Assembly: GCA_021773395.1 (NCBI GenBank)
Contig: JAJFKB010000011.1
Span: 310,001-374,000 of the forward strand
Direction: 5' to 3'
Length of the DNA: 64,000 nt
Origin: Gammaproteobacteria bacterium
GTDB taxonomy: Bacteria > Pseudomonadota > Gammaproteobacteria > Pseudomonadales > IMCC2047
Below the pieces are notes generated by a model. It made no database searches. It was not told where the DNA came from and saw only the letters and a list, made by a program, of their open reading frames with translations. The position numbers and the translations under genes were made by a program. Below are positions 57,298 through 64,000 of this stretch, piece by piece. Each line of letters opens with the position of its first letter. Positions within the stretch are counted from its first letter, which is position 1.

Positions 57298-57339
57298 CTG
57301 GTTTTGGTGATTTTGTCTCGGCAAAAGTACCAAAACCAG
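57298..57339. repeat. Palindromic element between convergent ettA and radA
   Basis: CTGGTTTTGGT (57298-57308) pairs perfectly with ACCAAAACCAG (57329-57339), with an inner TTTTG/CAAAA stem and a short TCTCGG top. It lies 15 bp after ettA, in the gap before the radA stop. It can act as a bidirectional end hairpin, and its shape also resembles dispersed palindromic repeats of Pseudomonas relatives. Only one copy was seen in the window. Confidence 0.5.
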
Positions 57340-57403
57340 AGATCAACCTTGGCTATTATTACTCTCTACCTATGCAAAGCATAGGTGTGCGTTGTTGGCA
57401 CCG

Positions 57404-58768
57404 CTACAAAACCGCCAACGCCTCACTGAGCTTAGTCACGCCCACAATTTCCATCCCCTTCACACCCTCTTTGGGGACATTGTTTTTTGGCACGATGGCG
57501 CGCTTAAAGCCATGCTTAACCGCCTCTTGCAATCTTTCCTGACCACTGGGGACCGGTCGAATTTCACCCGATAGTCCCACTTCACCAAATACAATCAGAT
57601 CACGTGGCAATGGTCTGTCCCGAAAACTGGATACGACCGCCAGCAGCAGTGCCAGATCAGCACTGGTCTCCAGCACTTTAACCCCGCCTACGACATTGAC
57701 GAACACGTCTTGATCGCCCGTATGCAGACCCCCGTGCCGATGCAGTACCGCGAGCAACATTGACAGGCGATTTTGATCCAGACCTACCGCGACGCGTCGC
57801 GGGTGGCCAAAATTACTCTCATCAACCAATGCTTGAATTTCAACCAGTAATGGCCGAGTACCTTCCCAAACCACCATCACCAGGCTACCGGCGGCCAGTT
57901 CTTCTGCTCTGGAAAGAAATATTGCACTTGGGTTTTTTACCTCTTTAAGGCCGCTCTCCAGCATTGCAAAAACGCCCAGCTCGTTGACTGCTCCGAAGCG
58001 ATTTTTAATACCGCGTAATGTTCTAAAACGACTATCGTTGGCGCCTTCCAGCATGATGGAGCAGTCAATCATATGCTCCAGCACTTTAGGGCCGGCCAGA
58101 CTTCCGTCTTTAGTCACATGTCCAACCAGAATCACAGCGGTATTTGTCTGTTTCGCGAATCGTGTCAAATAGGCCGCACTTTCTCGTACCTGAGACACAC
58201 TGCCTGGTGCAGAGCTAATCTCCGCTAAATGCATAACCTGAATACTGTCGATAACAAGAAGTTGTGGTTTGTGCTGCTGAGCCGCAGTACAAATGGCTTC
58301 CACACTGGTTTCGGAGAGCAGTTTCAGGCGATCTGTGGGCAGCTGCAAACGCTTCGCGCGCAAAGCAACCTGTTGTAACGATTCTTCCCCAGTGACATAC
58401 AGCGCATCCAGTTTTTGTGCGAGACGGCACATGGTTTGCAACAACAGTGTACTTTTCCCCGCACCAGGATGACCGCCGATCAGAATCACCGAACCCGGCA
58501 CTAAACCACCGCCCAGTACACGATCGAACTCCTCTGTGTCAGTGGTTATCCTGGGTACTTTTGCCAGGTCAATCTGATCGAGCTGCTGAACCTCAGATCG
58601 ATTTCCACTATAGCCTTCAAACTGAACCTGCGCAGTTGAAGCTGCTGGCATCCGAAACTCGGTAATCGTATTCCAACCATGGCAGTCGACACACTGTCCC
58701 TGCCATTTTGAATACTCGGATCCGCAATCGGAACAAACGTAAGCGGTTTTATTCTTGCCTTTGGCCAT
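57404..58768 (-). CDS. radA: DNA repair protein RadA (Sms)
   Basis: 454 residues. Zinc finger Cys12, 15, 26 and 29 ('CSDCGSEYSKWQGQCVDC'), RecA-like domain with Walker A 'IGGHPGAGKSTLLLQTMCRL' (about 98-107), the RadA-specific 'GIKNRFGAVNELGVFAM' motif, and a C-terminal Lon-protease-like domain ('VNVVGGVKVLETSADLALLL', 'FGEVGLSGEIRPVPSGQERL'). It drives branch migration in recombination. It starts 5 bp after hemE ends, so the pair is likely co-transcribed. Confidence 0.97.
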   Translation of the reverse strand: MAKGKNKTAYVCSDCGSEYSKWQGQCVDCHGWNTITEFRMPAASTAQVQFEGYSGNRSEVQQLDQIDLAKVPRITTDTEEFDRVLGGGLVPGSVILIGGHPGAGKSTLLLQTMCRLAQKLDALYVTGEESLQQVALRAKRLQLPTDRLKLLSETSVEAICTAAQQHKPQLLVIDSIQVMHLAEISSAPGSVSQVRESAAYLTRFAKQTNTAVILVGHVTKDGSLAGPKVLEHMIDCSIMLEGANDSRFRTLRGIKNRFGAVNELGVFAMLESGLKEVKNPSAIFLSRAEELAAGSLVMVVWEGTRPLLVEIQALVDESNFGHPRRVAVGLDQNRLSMLLAVLHRHGGLHTGDQDVFVNVVGGVKVLETSADLALLLAVVSSFRDRPLPRDLIVFGEVGLSGEIRPVPSGQERLQEAVKHGFKRAIVPKNNVPKEGVKGMEIVGVTKLSEALAVL

Positions 58769-58773
58769 ATCGC

Positions 58774-59841
58774 CTATGACTCATGATAGGGCCGACTCAA
58801 CTCATGCACCGCATCAATAAAGACTCGGGCATGATCCGGGTTGGCAAATTGGGAAATGCCATGCCCCAGGTTAAAAACGTGCCCCGGTCCCTTGCCATAG
58901 CTGGCCAAAATTGTTTCAACTTCCTGGCGAATACGTTCTGGCTTGGCAAAAAGCATAAAGGGGTCCATATTTCCCTGCAAAGCAACCCTGCCCCCAACTC
59001 TCTGACGCGCCTGACCAAGGTCTGTGGTCCAATCCAGCCCAAGGCAACTGGCACCCGTCTGTGCCATCGATTCAAGCCATTGTCCGCCACCTTTGGTAAA
59101 CAGAATAACGGGGACGCTGCGTCCTTCGTTTTCCCGAATCAAGCCATCCACAATCTGTCGCATGTAGCGCAAAGAAAACTCTTCGTAACAAGGCCCGCTG
59201 AGCACACCGCCCCAAGTATCAAAAATCTGGACTGCTTGAGCACCTGCACGAATCTGTGCATTTAGATAAGAAATAACAGACTGTGCCAATATATCCAGCA
59301 TTTGATGCATCGCTTCCGGCTGCTGAACCATAAATTCTTTCACCCAGCGAAATTCTCTGGTTGAGCCACCTTCTACCATATAAGTGGCAAGAGTCCATGG
59401 ACTTCCGGAAAAGCCTATCAGCGGCACCCTTCCATTCAACTCTCGTCTGATGGTGCGCACAGCATTCATGACGTAATCGAGGTCCTGATCACCATCCGTC
59501 ACCTTGAGATCCGCCACATCAGCGGCACTACGTATCACCTTCTTGAACTTTGGCCCTTCACCTGTTTCAAAATAAAGACCCAATCCCATCGCATCCGGGA
59601 TCGTTAAAATATCAGAAAATAGAATAGCTGCATCCAACTCGAAGCGCTCCAGCGGCTGCAAGGTAACCTCACACGCCAGCTCCGCATTACGGCATAGATC
59701 CATAAAACTCCCCGCTCGCTCGCGCGTCGCTTTATATTCAGGCAGATATCGGCCAGCCTGGCGCATCATCCAGACGGGGGTATAGTCGACCGACTCACGG
59801 GCCAGGGCACGTAAAAATTGATCGTTCTTTAATTCAAACAT
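58774..59841 (-). CDS. hemE: Uroporphyrinogen decarboxylase
   Basis: Decarboxylates four acetate arms of uroporphyrinogen III in heme synthesis. 355 residues. '[20 protein letters not shown]' with the key Arg, '[20 protein letters not shown]' with the catalytic Asp, '[20 protein letters not shown]' and '[20 protein letters not shown]' are diagnostic. '[20 protein letters not shown]' closes the site. It follows the damX-like gene by about 170 bp and abuts radA. Confidence 0.98.
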   Translation of the reverse strand: MFELKNDQFLRALARESVDYTPVWMMRQAGRYLPEYKATRERAGSFMDLCRNAELACEVTLQPLERFELDAAILFSDILTIPDAMGLGLYFETGEGPKFKKVIRSAADVADLKVTDGDQDLDYVMNAVRTIRRELNGRVPLIGFSGSPWTLATYMVEGGSTREFRWVKEFMVQQPEAMHQMLDILAQSVISYLNAQIRAGAQAVQIFDTWGGVLSGPCYEEFSLRYMRQIVDGLIRENEGRSVPVILFTKGGGQWLESMAQTGASCLGLDWTTDLGQARQRVGGRVALQGNMDPFMLFAKPERIRQEVETILASYGKGPGHVFNLGHGISQFANPDHARVFIDAVHELSRPYHES

Positions 59842-60014
59842 AAAATTACTCTAATACTTGGGTTTCCCGAGACGATCACTGACTGCAAGGTATTCAATAC
59901 TAATCGCTTTAAACTCTCTTAATAGCTCCCAGACAGGAAAGCAGTTCGCGGGCTTTTTAACCATTTAAGGGTTTGCCCGATGGGAAATATACTGGAAAAG
60001 CACAATCGAGTATA

Positions 60015-61610
60015 TTAAGGCTTACTGCGATTAGCTAATATAATCTGAATCCCATCAACTTTTCTGACCCAGGCAGATTGTGGTCTCAATTTTCCGGGTA
60101 AAGCTTTGGTCGCAGTGAGCGCTTCATCTTTACTCGCAAAGCTGCCATATATGAGCACATATAGTGGACTGCCCTGATGTTGTTTCCAAAAATAATAATA
60201 CCTCTGCGGTTCAGGTAGCTCCGCAATAAGTTTCTGAATTCCCTGCTCTGATCTTAAAGCAAGCAGTTGTACCGTAAAACTAGCAGAATCCAGTTCCAAA
60301 ATCGCTTGTTCATGCATAGTGAGCAGGGGTTTATGCTCGTTCAGTTGCGGTTGTGGCTCAACGGTTTCCTTTATCTCTTGTTCCGAGTACACGGGTGAAC
60401 TAGCCGGCAAACTATCCATCGCTGCTTTTTCTTCTTGCTGCTCCGCAACCTGTTGTGTGGACGAATCCTCAAGCGTAATCCGCTGATCTTCTTGCGACAC
60501 CACCGGTTTTGCTAACTCCGGGGTCGCCGGTAGTGGCGACTGTGGATCGCCCTCTACTTCAAAACCCAACGTTTTTTCAGTATTAGTTCGATCACTCTCC
60601 TCAAACGACGGAGTTTGCTCTGTAACGATTGGCTGCATCGGCCTGCGCTCAATGCGCTTAATAGCGCCACTGTTCGTTACTGAATTGATTTTACCTTTAC
60701 TCACCTCGGCTATGACTAAAGGTTTTTTATCTTCCATCCCCCAAAAGGCTATCATCAGAATGACTATAGATAGTATTATCAATGCCCCGGAAACCCATAT
60801 CCACCTTGGCTTATTCTCTTTAGCCAAGAGCCGATCAATACCCACACGCATTTGTCTACTGGCACTATGGCCAATCTGCCCAGGCAGCCCCTGCGAACGC
60901 AGATAAATCTCTTTATAGTCCTGATCGGTAAATGGATTTTTATCCTGATCATCTATAGTGACAAATAAATCGCAAAGATATTGCTTCAAATCAGCCAAAG
61001 AGAAAGCCTCCAGCTGATGAGTGTAAAGCAGCTGTTCGTTATTTTGTAACGCTTTAGTTTCTTTGAGCATTGAAATCAGGGAGTCCTGACCAAAAAGAAC
61101 AATATGCAACGTACCAGGCGAGCTCAGCGCTAGCTCACATAGAGACTCTAGCACTGAGATGCTGAATAAATGTGCGTTATCAACCAGAATTAAACAGGTC
61201 GCCGAGTCTGCTTCCAGCTCGACAAGGTAGTCACGCAAACTATCGGCTAACTGCTGGCCATCCATCGTATCTGCAGTCTCGGCCCCAAACTGGCTATTAA
61301 TTTCCCGCATCACCTGGGTTGTGGTATCCAGCGCAAGCGCCTCTATACGACAGCAGCTGTCAACCTCATCAAGCCGTTCGACAAAATAATCTAAAATTCT
61401 TGTTTTGCCTGACCCAGGAGGGCCTGAAACCACCACTAACTTCTGACTAAAGTGCGTAATATAATCGAGCAGACCCAGTAGCTTATCCAATTTCTGAGTA
61501 ACGAAGAAATGCTCTCTTTGATTGGCAAATGGATCTTCACTGAGCCCGTAGTAGCTAACATAGTTAGCGGCTGACGGGATCGTTTGATTATTATCTGCTT
61601 GAGAAGACAT
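60015..61610 (-). CDS. DamX-like protein: ExeA-type AAA domain, one membrane helix, C-terminal SPOR domain
   Basis: From the ATG at 61610, 531 residues; a GTG at 61658 overlapping aroB would add 16. N-terminal AAA domain (about 15-260) with Walker A 'VVVSGPPGSGKTRILDYFVE' and Walker B 'CLILVDNAHLFS'. One membrane helix 'IWVSGALIILSIVILMIAFW' near residue 275. An acidic, Pro/Gln-rich stretch follows, then a SPOR domain in the last 80 residues ('SFTVQLLALRSEQGIQKLIA', 'LYVLIYGSFASKDEALTATK'). SPOR domains bind denuded peptidoglycan at the septum, so a cell-division role is likely. It lies after aroB, as damX does. Confidence 0.88.
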   Translation of the reverse strand: MSSQADNNQTIPSAANYVSYYGLSEDPFANQREHFFVTQKLDKLLGLLDYITHFSQKLVVVSGPPGSGKTRILDYFVERLDEVDSCCRIEALALDTTTQVMREINSQFGAETADTMDGQQLADSLRDYLVELEADSATCLILVDNAHLFSISVLESLCELALSSPGTLHIVLFGQDSLISMLKETKALQNNEQLLYTHQLEAFSLADLKQYLCDLFVTIDDQDKNPFTDQDYKEIYLRSQGLPGQIGHSASRQMRVGIDRLLAKENKPRWIWVSGALIILSIVILMIAFWGMEDKKPLVIAEVSKGKINSVTNSGAIKRIERRPMQPIVTEQTPSFEESDRTNTEKTLGFEVEGDPQSPLPATPELAKPVVSQEDQRITLEDSSTQQVAEQQEEKAAMDSLPASSPVYSEQEIKETVEPQPQLNEHKPLLTMHEQAILELDSASFTVQLLALRSEQGIQKLIAELPEPQRYYYFWKQHQGSPLYVLIYGSFASKDEALTATKALPGKLRPQSAWVRKVDGIQIILANRSKP

Positions 61611-61638
61611 TATCTTTGATGGGTCTGAATCTAATCCA

Positions 61639-62727
61639 TTAACGACATAGTTGGTCACCCGCTTCCAGCGTTTGCTGGAACGCCTCCATTGGGAAATTGC
61701 TGGTAACTATCGCACGACCAATTTCCTGGAGCAATACCAATCTCAATTTACCATCAAAAACCTTTTTATCCAGCGCCATTAGCTCAATGAAGGTTTCTTT
61801 TTTTAGTTTATCAGGAGGTATTATCGGCAAACCCGCTTTTTCGATTAAATCTAATCCTCTTTGCACCTCATTGTCTGTTAGCCAACCAAGGCGTCGGGAC
61901 AAATCCAACGCCATGACCATGCCCACTGCGACAGCCTCTCCGTGTAGCCAATTACCATAGCCTTGAAAGGTTTCAACGGCATGGCCAAAGGTATGTCCCA
62001 GGTTTAGGGTCGCGCGCAAGCCAGCCTCTCGCTCATCTCCTTCAACGATTTCTGCCTTTATACTACAGGATTTATGAATCGCATAGGTCAGTGCCTGCGG
62101 ATCCAGCTGCAGTACTTTTTGGTAGTTTTCCTCCAACCAGACAAAAAACTCAGCATCACAGATCAGTCCATATTTAATCACTTCAGCAAACCCAGCCCGC
62201 AGCTCCCTTAATGGCAAACTGGAAAGCGTCTGTATATCTATCAACACAGCTTGCGGTTGATAAAATGCACCAATCATATTCTTACCCAAAGGGTGATTGA
62301 CGCCTGTTTTTCCACCCACCGACGAGTCCACCTGAGCAAGGAGGGTTGTTGGAATCTGAATAAAATTGACTCCCCGCTGGTAGCAAGCCGCAGCAAAACC
62401 AGTCATATCACCAATCACCCCTCCACCCAAGGCAATTAATGTGGTAGTTCTGTTATGTTTTTCTGCCAACAACTGATCAAATATATGATTAAGATATTCC
62501 AGACTTTTAAATTGCTCTCCATCCGGAAGAATAACCCGACTTAGTTGGTAGCCATCAAATATCGCGGCAACTCTTTCCAGATACAGTGGAGCAATTGTTT
62601 CATTAGTTACGATAGCTACCTGGCTTGCGCATACGTGTTTTCGAATCAATTCCGGTTGATCAAGCAAATTAATGCCAATATAGATTGGATAGCCTCTATC
62701 AGCCAAATCAAGGTTAAGCGTCTGCAT
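61639..62727 (-). CDS. aroB: 3-dehydroquinate synthase
   Basis: Second step of the shikimate pathway: DAHP to dehydroquinate using NAD and a divalent metal. 362 residues. '[20 protein letters not shown]' and '[20 protein letters not shown]' bind NAD, '[20 protein letters not shown]' and '[20 protein letters not shown]' the substrate, and '[20 protein letters not shown]', '[20 protein letters not shown]' and '[20 protein letters not shown]' hold the metal ligands Glu and His. It follows aroK by 101 bp. Confidence 0.98.
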   Translation of the reverse strand: MQTLNLDLADRGYPIYIGINLLDQPELIRKHVCASQVAIVTNETIAPLYLERVAAIFDGYQLSRVILPDGEQFKSLEYLNHIFDQLLAEKHNRTTTLIALGGGVIGDMTGFAAACYQRGVNFIQIPTTLLAQVDSSVGGKTGVNHPLGKNMIGAFYQPQAVLIDIQTLSSLPLRELRAGFAEVIKYGLICDAEFFVWLEENYQKVLQLDPQALTYAIHKSCSIKAEIVEGDEREAGLRATLNLGHTFGHAVETFQGYGNWLHGEAVAVGMVMALDLSRRLGWLTDNEVQRGLDLIEKAGLPIIPPDKLKKETFIELMALDKKVFDGKLRLVLLQEIGRAIVTSNFPMEAFQQTLEAGDQLCR

Positions 62728-62828
62728 GGTATGCTCGTTGATTTAATGTGGATTAAGCGGGTTATTATAAAGAAAGGTAAGTACTTTTTGTTATCTAAAG
62801 CCGAAATAAAGTAGGCTCGTATCTTATT

Positions 62829-63356
62829 CTAGGAAGTGTAGTCCGTACTCAGATATTTTTTAATATCACGGATAACACTTTTGGGGTTACCGAGATTTGT
62901 TGATACAACGTAATCCGCGATATCCCGGTATAATGGATCGCGGATTTCAGTTAAATTAGACAACTTATTTCGCGGATTATGTTGTTGCAGCAACGGCCGA
63001 TTCCGGTCTTTACGTGTTCTTTCGTATTGCTGATCAACGGATGTCTCCAGATAAATAACCGTACCCCTTGACTGCAGCATTTTCCTGTTTTCTTCTTTCA
63101 TAACAACGCCTCCGCCCGTAGCCATAACCAGCTTGGGCAATTGCGTCAATTCGTCAATAACACGCGTCTCTCGCTGACGAAAACCCTCTTCGCCCTCAAT
63201 ATCAAAGATCCAGGGAATGTTAGCACCCGAACGCTCCTCGATCACCCTGTCTGAATCCATGAAGGGCAAACTGAGCTCGGTAGAAAGCAATCGCCCGATG
63301 GTACTTTTTCCTGCTCCCATCGGGCCTATGAGAAAGACCTTGTTCTGATATTTCAC
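62829..63356 (-). CDS. aroK: Shikimate kinase I
   Basis: 175 residues with a GTG start. Walker A 'IGPMGAGKSTIGRLLSTELS' and the shikimate site 'DSDRVIEERSG' (Asp-Ser-Asp), 'GFRQRETRVIDELTQLPKLV' with the conserved Arg, and 'MATGGGVVMKEENRKML'; the lid Arg is in 'RTRKDRNRPLLQ'. The GTG shares one base with the pilQ stop (TAGTG), so translation is coupled. The pilQ-aroK-aroB order is as in Pseudomonas. Confidence 0.97.
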   Translation of the reverse strand: MKYQNKVFLIGPMGAGKSTIGRLLSTELSLPFMDSDRVIEERSGANIPWIFDIEGEEGFRQRETRVIDELTQLPKLVMATGGGVVMKEENRKMLQSRGTVIYLETSVDQQYERTRKDRNRPLLQQHNPRNKLSNLTEIRDPLYRDIADYVVSTNLGNPKSVIRDIKKYLSTDYTS

Positions 63357-64000
63357 TAGCGCACAGACAGTGTATCTTTCACCAACTTAGGGGTTATGAA
63401 AATCAGCAACTCCGTTTTTTCTTCTGATTTAACAGTACGTTTAAACAGTTTGCCAATATAGGGAAGATCACCCAGGAAGGGCGTCTTTTCAGTTTGATCC
63501 AAAGACTGCACTTCATAGATACCGCCGAGCACAATAGTTTCGCCATTCTCAACCAATACCTGCGTTTCAATTTCTCGTGTATCAATACTCGGCACTTCGT
63601 TAAAGATAACACCAACGGTATCCTGGTTCACTTTAAGATCCATGATAATTCGATCATCCGGTGTAATCTGTGGAGTCACCTCCAACGAAAGCACCGCATC
63701 CTTGAATGAAACTGAAGTTGCACCACTGGATGATGCTTCTTGATAGGGAATTTCTACACCAGACTCAATTCGAGCGGTCTGCCCATCAGCGGTAATGAGT
63801 CGCGGCTGTGAAACAATTTCACTCATGCCATCACTTTCAAGGGCCGACAACTCAAGATCCAGCAACCCCTCATCAGTTAAAAGGCCGATAGCGAATGATG
63901 AAGTGGGGTTAGCAATACCCATATCCACAGCCAGTGCTTGGGGGAAGCTGATCTCTCTTATGAAATCGTCGGCGATCCCGTTGCCATTGAGATCGAAATC
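63356..64000 (-). CDS. pilQ: Type IV pilus secretin PilQ, C-terminal part (cut by the window edge)
   Basis: The frame stays open to the right edge, so this is the 3' part (214 residues) of PilQ, the outer-membrane ring for the pilus. It includes the secretin domain: 'LSALESDGMSEIVSQPRLIT' then 'ADGQTARIESGVEIPYQEAS', 'LEVTPQITPDDRIIMDLKVN', 'IDTREIETQVLVENGETIVL' and 'LGDLPYIGKLFKRTVKSEEK' then 'TELLIFITPKLV'. Just inside the window edge, 'DLNGNGIADD' forms an EF-hand-like calcium-loop motif. With FimX it shows the cell makes type IV pili. Confidence 0.94.
   Translation of the reverse strand, partial: DFDLNGNGIADDFIREISFPQALAVDMGIANPTSSFAIGLLTDEGLLDLELSALESDGMSEIVSQPRLITADGQTARIESGVEIPYQEASSSGATSVSFKDAVLSLEVTPQITPDDRIIMDLKVNQDTVGVIFNEVPSIDTREIETQVLVENGETIVLGGIYEVQSLDQTEKTPFLGDLPYIGKLFKRTVKSEEKTELLIFITPKLVKDTLSVR

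Overview
The window looks like the chromosome of a free-living, probably marine, polarly flagellated gammaproteobacterium on the Pseudomonadales/Cellvibrionales side of the class. The reasons are gene orders shared with Pseudomonas (rppH-ptsP-lgt-thyA; rhdA-psd-fimX-serB-parC-parE; nrdR-ribD-ribE-ribH-nusB-thiL-pgpA; pilQ-aroK-aroB-hemE) and a Vibrio-like sodium stator pair (pomA/pomB) next to xseB-ispA-dxs. The placement is inference from gene content. No rRNA, tRNA, insertion sequence, prophage or CRISPR array was seen, and coding density is high.

Layout. 1-12 kb is almost all on the minus strand: a truncated rlmL, arfB, an M48 protease with a TerB-like tail, a CobB-type sirtuin, small exported and SRPBCC proteins, folA, an APC permease, a PilZ protein, thyA-lgt, a TauE-like exporter, ptsP and rppH. 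12.6-16.8 kb is a plus-strand run: a HAD phosphatase, a DUF3047 protein, an orphan AapJ-like binding protein, a DAACS symporter and a small Rieske protein. The run collides tail-to-tail with a bacterial voltage-gated channel whose filter is acidic and Ca-channel-like. 17.8-23.2 kb holds sfsA, rhdA, psd and the complete EF-P set (epmA, efp, epmB).

23.4-28.9 kb has a 607-residue protein of unknown function followed by a FimX-type degenerate GGDEF/EAL protein, then mscS and mscL. 29-36.9 kb holds serB-parC and parE-yqiA-DUF1249-nudF. Here nudF is fused behind an arsenate-reductase-like phosphatase domain, and cpdA is missing from its usual place. 37-43 kb is envelope biogenesis (TolC-family protein, waaA, hldE, msbA). 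43-49 kb holds a PilZ protein with a helical insert, pomB, pomA, xseB, ispA and dxs. 49-55.5 kb is riboflavin/thiamine/phospholipid metabolism (ribA, an aspartic protease, pgpA, thiL, nusB, ribH, ribE, ribD, nrdR). 55.6-64 kb holds ettA, radA, hemE, a DamX-like AAA/SPOR protein, aroB, aroK and the 3' part of pilQ.

Themes. Surface motility and c-di-GMP recur: FimX, two PilZ proteins, the sodium stator and PilQ. Most genes are conserved housekeeping genes. The points most worth a second look are the ArsC-NudF fusion, the Cav-like selectivity filter, the uncharacterised FimX neighbour, the helix-inserted PilZ protein beside the stator genes, and the binding protein paired with a secondary carrier without any ABC permease.
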